Part shown: in pieces, positions 59,895-64,000 of the stretch
Position numbering within the stretch: the first letter of the stretch is position 1
Layout: each line of letters starts with the position of its first letter
Translations under genes and position numbers: made by a program
Origin: Pseudomonas fluorescens
GTDB taxonomy: Bacteria > Pseudomonadota > Gammaproteobacteria > Pseudomonadales > Pseudomonadaceae
Reading direction: 5' to 3'
NCBI RefSeq assembly: GCF_001307275.1
Contig: NZ_CP012831.1
Span: 4,518,501-4,582,500, forward strand
Length of the DNA: 64,000 nt
Notes under the pieces: model-generated
Told to the model about the DNA's origin: nothing
The model's database searches: none
The model's input: the letters and a program-made list of their open reading frames with translations, nothing else

Positions 59895-61145
59895 TTATTG
59901 CCGTTCTGTCTTCATTCGCTTCCACTCCCGATCTATAGCCCGCTTCGCCGAATGCTCCGTGGCGTACAACCAGTGCAGCCGCTTGGGCTTGCTCTGGTCT
60001 CCAATCGTCACGGCCTTTTCCTTCCCGGACTTCCTATCGCGGTAGTAGGCGATGACGCCGGTGAAGTCACCTCTGTTCTCTTCAGCCAGCCCCTCAACCG
60101 TGTCCTCGGGTAGCTTGCTCTCCAACTCCAAACTGACGGTGTAGCCATTGTCCGCACTCAGGCTATGCAGCACGTTGCCGCCGTACCAAATGATGGCGTC
60201 TATCTCCTGCTTCACGCCCTGGAGCGTGTAGGTCAGTTCTGGAATCAGGTCAGGACGTCCCCGGGCCAAGGTGTAGCTGAGGGTCGCGCTACCGCGCTGC
60301 AACCGGTTGAATTCAGAGCGAGCGGCGCGCAAGGCAGACTGGCGGTCGCTGTAGGTGTGGCGAAGGTCTTTAAGAGAGTCGCCGCCACCGGCAATAGCTT
60401 CCTGTTTCTTCGCGCTGTTTACGTCATAGAAATACGCACGTACCCCGTCGTAACTGCCACGGTCAGCTTGTAGATAACGGTGTTGGTCGCCATCGGTCCG
60501 GTTGAGAGTGATGTGGGGCAAATCTGCGCCGCTGGCGGTCTTGCCACCGCCAGCCGGCAGGCACAACAGGTGTCCGGCTTTGACGGTGACCACGGCGTCG
60601 AACTCTTCCCCAAGGCGGCTGATTAGGTTGGCATCCGATTCGCTCGCCTGGTCCAGCTGCAGGATGGGCAACTCGGCCAAGGCACCGGCAACCGTGGCGG
60701 TGAGGCCGTTGCCCAAAGCGATGTCGCCCAGGACCTCGCCAAGTGTCGTGTTGCTCCAACTGCGCTCGCGTTTGGTTTTCAAACCCTTGCGAAGATCCGC
60801 CGAGCGAGCGCGAATATTAAGTACGTCCGGTGCGCCGCTGTGCTCGGTTTCATCGACGGTGTAGCTGCCTTTGTCCACCAGGCCGGTGTCACTCCAACCC
60901 AGCCATAGCCGGACGACCGCGCCTTTAGGCGGGATGGTTAACAGTCCGTCGTGGTCGCTGAGGGTGATGCTCAACTGATCGGCCTCGATGCCGCGATTGT
61001 CGGCCAGTTCCAGGTGCATCAACCTCGGGCTGATCAACTGGGCGATGTCCTTGCCATCGACCGTGATGCGAAACGCCGGCACTGAATAGACAGTATCTCG
61101 GCGATTCAGATAGCCGGTGACATGGGCGAGAGCAGTATCGATCAC
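59895..61145 (-). CDS. D: Phage late control protein D (tail hub)
   Basis: 416 residues of the P2 gpD family (tail spike hub, VgrG gp27-like). N-terminal 'YSVPAFRITVDGKDIAQLIS', 'DNRGIEADQLSITLSD', then beta-rich domain 'GDNGYTVSLELESKLPEDT'-like tail ('ADNGYTVSLELESKLPEDT'). The C-terminus is basic ('AKRAIDREWKRMKTERQ'). Its start overlaps the U stop (ATGA). It assembles at the base of the contractile tail. Confidence 0.93.
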   Translation of the reverse strand: MIDTALAHVTGYLNRRDTVYSVPAFRITVDGKDIAQLISPRLMHLELADNRGIEADQLSITLSDHDGLLTIPPKGAVVRLWLGWSDTGLVDKGSYTVDETEHSGAPDVLNIRARSADLRKGLKTKRERSWSNTTLGEVLGDIALGNGLTATVAGALAELPILQLDQASESDANLISRLGEEFDAVVTVKAGHLLCLPAGGGKTASGADLPHITLNRTDGDQHRYLQADRGSYDGVRAYFYDVNSAKKQEAIAGGGDSLKDLRHTYSDRQSALRAARSEFNRLQRGSATLSYTLARGRPDLIPELTYTLQGVKQEIDAIIWYGGNVLHSLSADNGYTVSLELESKLPEDTVEGLAEENRGDFTGVIAYYRDRKSGKEKAVTIGDQSKPKRLHWLYATEHSAKRAIDREWKRMKTERQ

Positions 61146-61582
61146 AGCAGCGCCCTCATGATGCTCACACCGACACTGGTCGCCGCGCCGAGTAGGTCGA
61201 TGCGGTCGTCATCGATGCGCTTGAGGCTGAGGCTGAACTCAATCCGCCGTGGTGTGCCGTCGCGAAAGAACAGCGTTTTGGTTTCGCTCAAGCTGTCGAT
61301 AATCCACAACCCATAGATCCGTCCGCTGCCCTCGACCATCGGCCAGGCCTTCCCGGTATTCGCCATCAGGCGCAGGGCGTCGAGGCTCAAGGCACTGCCG
61401 GCCAGTTCCGGCAGGATGACGCCGGGCAGGGTGATAACGTCCTCACCGCGCCCGACAAACTGCCGCGCCGGGGCGGCACCGATGCGCGGGTTGCTCACGT
61501 GGCGCCATTCGGTTTGGCGTTGCAGTTCCTGGTAGGCGGCAGTGGAGAGGCTGAAGACGAACATGCCCAAGGCAAGCATCAT
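61142..61582 (-). CDS. U: Phage tail protein U
   Basis: 146 residues of the P2 gpU family, tail terminator or tail-completion protein. 'ALGMFVFSLSTAAYQELQRQ', 'GRGEDVITLPGVILPELAGS' and 'WIIDSLSETKTLFFRDG' are typical. It lies between T and D as in P2, with six bases to T upstream and a four-base overlap with D. Confidence 0.93.
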   Translation of the reverse strand: MMLALGMFVFSLSTAAYQELQRQTEWRHVSNPRIGAAPARQFVGRGEDVITLPGVILPELAGSALSLDALRLMANTGKAWPMVEGSGRIYGLWIIDSLSETKTLFFRDGTPRRIEFSLSLKRIDDDRIDLLGAATSVGVSIMRALL

Positions 61583-61588
61583 GGTCGG

Positions 61589-64000
61589 CTACTCCAGGTC
61601 CGAAAGGCGGCTGCGGCGTCGAGCGGCCTTCTCGTTTTGATGCCGTGCTATTTCGGCACGTACAGTCCGGGCGACTGCGTTGGCGTCCATGCCTGGCGTG
61701 GTGTGGATGTGAATGGCATAGGTGTCGTGGCTATCAATGTGTTGGGAAGGTCGTGGGCTGATCGGAGCGCGAGTATCGACCGTCAGTGAATCAATCGACG
61801 ACAACCGTCCTCCGGCAGCGATGAGCTGTTCGCCCAGGGCGGTTATAGCGCCCAGGGGGCCATCGGCGTGCAACGTTAGGCCTTGGACAAGCCCCTCCAC
61901 CGTGAACCCGCCCAACTCGGCAAATACCCGTGAGGGACTATGGATGCCCAGGGTTTCTTTGAAGGCGTCGATGGTTCGGGTGCCGAGGCGGTCAACCACC
62001 TCTTTCAGGCGGCTCATGCCCGCGGTCAGTCCGTTGACCAGGCCGTCGACCATCAACCCGCCGAAGGCAGTAAAGCGGTTGGGCAAGTCGATGCCCAGGT
62101 ACTTCATTACAGCGGCGAACGCTTGGTAGATCAAGCCGACCGGGCTGAAGTCCGCAAGCACTTTCAAAATGCCGCCCAGCCCATTGTCGAAACCGGTCTG
62201 GATTTCACGCCAAGCGCCGGCTAAATACGCCGTCACCGCGTCCCAGTGTTCATACAGCAGATACGCTGCGCCGGCGATGGCGGTGATTGCCAGCCCAATT
62301 GGATTCAGCATCAGGGCACGCCCGACGATGAGCAACGCCCTCGCCACGAATGGCAGCACGGTACGGCCCAAAGTCGACAGCAAGCCAATCAAACCCGGCA
62401 GACGAAAACCCAACTGAACCAGGACGAAACGCAGCGCTGCGAACGGCAACAGAACGCTCGCTAACGCCAGCATCAGCCCGCCGACAGCGACGGCCAGCGC
62501 GGCGATGATCGCAACGGTTTTAACGAGCCCAGCCGCGAGTTTGGGATTCTCCCGAGCCCAGGATTTGATGCTCCTGACAAGCGCGGTGACGGACTGAACC
62601 AGCTCCCTAAGCGGTTCGTTCTGTTGGTCCTGTAATTCAATACCTAGGTCCTGCCAGGCGCTGCTGAGGCTGGTCAGATCACCCTTGAGGTTATCGGCCA
62701 TAACCTTCGCCGTGCGCGCCGCTTCGCCCTGACTTTGACGCAGGTTGGCGATGAGCACCTGCAGCTGTCCAGTGCCCGCCTGTTCGACCAGTTGGGCCAT
62801 GCCCTTGACCGCTTCTTCCCCGGCAATCGCTTTGAACAGGCCGCCTTTCTCGGCGGTGCCCAGGCGATGGGTTTTGCTGTAGATCTCCTTTAAAAGGTCG
62901 GGCAGGGGGCGCAGGTTTCCGACCGCATCGGCCGTGGTGATGTTCAGTTGCTGCAAGGCTTTTTCAGCGCCTTTGGGTGGGGCGGCCAAGCGGTTCATGA
63001 TCGAGCTGAGTGCGGTGCCGCCCATGCTGCCCTGTAGGCCTGCATCGCCGAGTTTGCCGGCCATCGCGGCGGCCACTTCCAATTCCACACCGTACGTTTT
63101 CGCCATGGGCGCGGCGTACTTCATGGTGTCGCCCAGCATTTGCAGAGTGGTATTGGAGCGGGTGAACGTCCCCACCAGCACATCGCCGAGGCGATCCATT
63201 TCATCGGCTGTCAGGCCCAGCCCCGACAGGATGTTCGACGCGATGTCAGCGGTCTGAGCCAACTCAGTACCACCTGCCGCCGCTAGGTTGAGCATGCCTG
63301 GCATCGCGGCCCGGATGGCGTTGGGTTCGAAGCCTGCCATCCCTAGGTAGCCTTGGGCATCGGCGGCCTGTCCTGCGGTGAATTGGGTGGCGCCGCCCAG
63401 CTCGCGAGCTTGAGTGCGCAAAGCCTTGAGCGCATCGGCATGCTCATCCAGACGAGTAATCGCCTGCACCTGGCTCAGGCTGGCGTCGAAGTTGATGCCC
63501 GGCGATAGCATCCGTGCCCCTGCGTACAACACTGAACCGCTACCGGCAGTTGCGACAGCGCCTTTAGCGGTCAGCTCGCCGGCGCTGCGCCGTGAAGTAT
63601 CCAATGAAGCCCGCGCAGTGCTCAGGCGCCGTTGTTGTTCATTCAATGCGGCCAGTCGTTTGTATTGTGTGCTTAGGCTGGCATTGGTGGCTCCGATCTG
63701 TTGGCGTAGCTGGCGTTCGTCGCGGGCCAGGTGTTGGGTGCTGATACCCGCGCCGGCCAGTCGAGCACGCAGCGCCTGGAGCTGTTCACCTTGCTTGCGA
63801 TGTTGTTGCTTAAGCGCCTGGGCGGCCCTGACGGCGGCCTGAAAGTGCTTAGTCATGGCTCGCGTCGGCGCCCCGGTCGCTGCGAACTGTTGGCTGAGGG
63901 CGCGGACCTTTTCCCGTGCCGCGTTAAGGGCCTCTTCGGTGCGCAGTGACGCCGACCGCTGAGCACGCCAGGCGCTGATGTCTTGCTGTTGGGCATTGAG
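61589..64000 (-). CDS. T: Phage tail tape measure protein (N-terminus beyond the window)
   Basis: At least 803 residues are visible and the frame is open to base 64000; the internal ATG at 63856 is not the start, since the helical pattern continues upstream ('TEEALNAAREKVRALSQQF'). N-terminal coiled coil, then TIGR01760-type core ('GINFDASLSQVQAITRL', 'DAQGYLGMAGFEPNAIRAA'), hydrophobic segments about residues 490-590, and a C-terminal tail. It sets tail length and enters the membrane at injection. P2 gpT is about 815 residues, so little is missing. Confidence 0.93.
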   Translation of the reverse strand, partial: LNAQQQDISAWRAQRSASLRTEEALNAAREKVRALSQQFAATGAPTRAMTKHFQAAVRAAQALKQQHRKQGEQLQALRARLAGAGISTQHLARDERQLRQQIGATNASLSTQYKRLAALNEQQRRLSTARASLDTSRRSAGELTAKGAVATAGSGSVLYAGARMLSPGINFDASLSQVQAITRLDEHADALKALRTQARELGGATQFTAGQAADAQGYLGMAGFEPNAIRAAMPGMLNLAAAGGTELAQTADIASNILSGLGLTADEMDRLGDVLVGTFTRSNTTLQMLGDTMKYAAPMAKTYGVELEVAAAMAGKLGDAGLQGSMGGTALSSIMNRLAAPPKGAEKALQQLNITTADAVGNLRPLPDLLKEIYSKTHRLGTAEKGGLFKAIAGEEAVKGMAQLVEQAGTGQLQVLIANLRQSQGEAARTAKVMADNLKGDLTSLSSAWQDLGIELQDQQNEPLRELVQSVTALVRSIKSWARENPKLAAGLVKTVAIIAALAVAVGGLMLALASVLLPFAALRFVLVQLGFRLPGLIGLLSTLGRTVLPFVARALLIVGRALMLNPIGLAITAIAGAAYLLYEHWDAVTAYLAGAWREIQTGFDNGLGGILKVLADFSPVGLIYQAFAAVMKYLGIDLPNRFTAFGGLMVDGLVNGLTAGMSRLKEVVDRLGTRTIDAFKETLGIHSPSRVFAELGGFTVEGLVQGLTLHADGPLGAITALGEQLIAAGGRLSSIDSLTVDTRAPISPRPSQHIDSHDTYAIHIHTTPGMDANAVARTVRAEIARHQNEKAARRRSRLSDLE

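Larger units (their letters stand above)
43306..64000. mobile_element. P2-like prophage integrated at tRNA-Ser (incomplete, right end outside)
   Basis: The segment contains an intact integrase (46059), phage small genes, a toprim primase/helicase, Ogr-like and DNA-binding proteins, a divergent XRE repressor, cargo genes, a Com-like protein, a DNA methyltransferase, and tail genes D, U and T. The tail genes are of P2 type. The late operon continues right, so attR and the rest of the late genes lie outside. Confidence 0.93.

Noticed and set aside
63731..63856. ATG at 63856 as the start of the tape measure gene
   Set aside because: The frame stays open to base 64000 with the same coiled-coil pattern, so the gene begins outside the window.

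Overview
The window is from a Pseudomonas chromosome, most likely the P. fluorescens group. Gene order (tatD, a TetR regulator, a DUF1285 gene, ETF-QO/etfB/etfA, and further on thiolase/FadB-like/amidotransferase), high GC, and many 'GTGGGAGCGAGCTTGCTCGCGA'-type REP elements between genes all fit. Positions 1-43240 are chromosomal backbone; 43241-64000 are an integrated P2-like prophage that runs off the right edge.

Backbone. 1-3854: partial tatD, a probable RgsA-type small RNA on the minus strand, a TetR regulator, moaA, a DUF4823 lipoprotein and a DUF1285 protein. 4147-18178: a sugar-acid locus: GntR regulator and SMP-30 lactonase; an SDR sugar dehydrogenase; an AraFGH-type ABC importer; then dgoK-dgoA-dgoD, an MFS sugar-acid transporter and an IclR regulator. 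Together these can import D-galactose and/or L-arabinose, oxidise and open the lactone, and take galactonate to pyruvate and glyceraldehyde-3-phosphate (De Ley-Doudoroff route). Two different repeated regulatory modules link the operons. 10747-12818 holds unrelated small genes inside this locus. 18185-30665: Zn-alcohol dehydrogenase, AraC regulator, ETF-QO divergent from etfBA with a PsrA-like box between, a solute-binding protein, a DUF4398/OmpA lipoprotein pair, a MocR regulator, a START protein and an RraB-like protein. 31054-34226: ATP-grasp/alpha-E/transglutaminase operon. 34353-42932: cytochrome c, beta-oxidation thiolase plus FadB-like multienzyme, amidotransferase, CorA, PlsC-like acyltransferase and a crotonase.

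Prophage. tRNA-Ser(GGA) at 43241 is the integration site; its 3' end plus terminator is repeated 539 bp downstream, and a truncated integrase lies beside an intact one, so at least two integration events have used the site. The early region (integrase, small genes, toprim primase/helicase, Ogr-like zinc finger, DNA-binding protein) reads leftward; a divergent XRE repressor follows. From about 52300 to 58600 is accessory cargo: a TIR-domain protein, a DUF1778/GNAT toxin-antitoxin pair, a decayed copy of the 3' end of the resident DNA methyltransferase, and a three-gene unit whose first product carries an R-x4-H HEPN motif and whose second resembles DUF5677. Right of it a Com-like zinc finger overlaps an intact cytosine-5 methyltransferase, followed by tail genes D, U and the tape measure, which continues past base 64000.

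The most promising candidate for an undescribed system is the 55069-58567 unit, because of its position between a methyltransferase remnant and the intact methyltransferase in a prophage cargo slot. Its function is inferred from motifs and context only.
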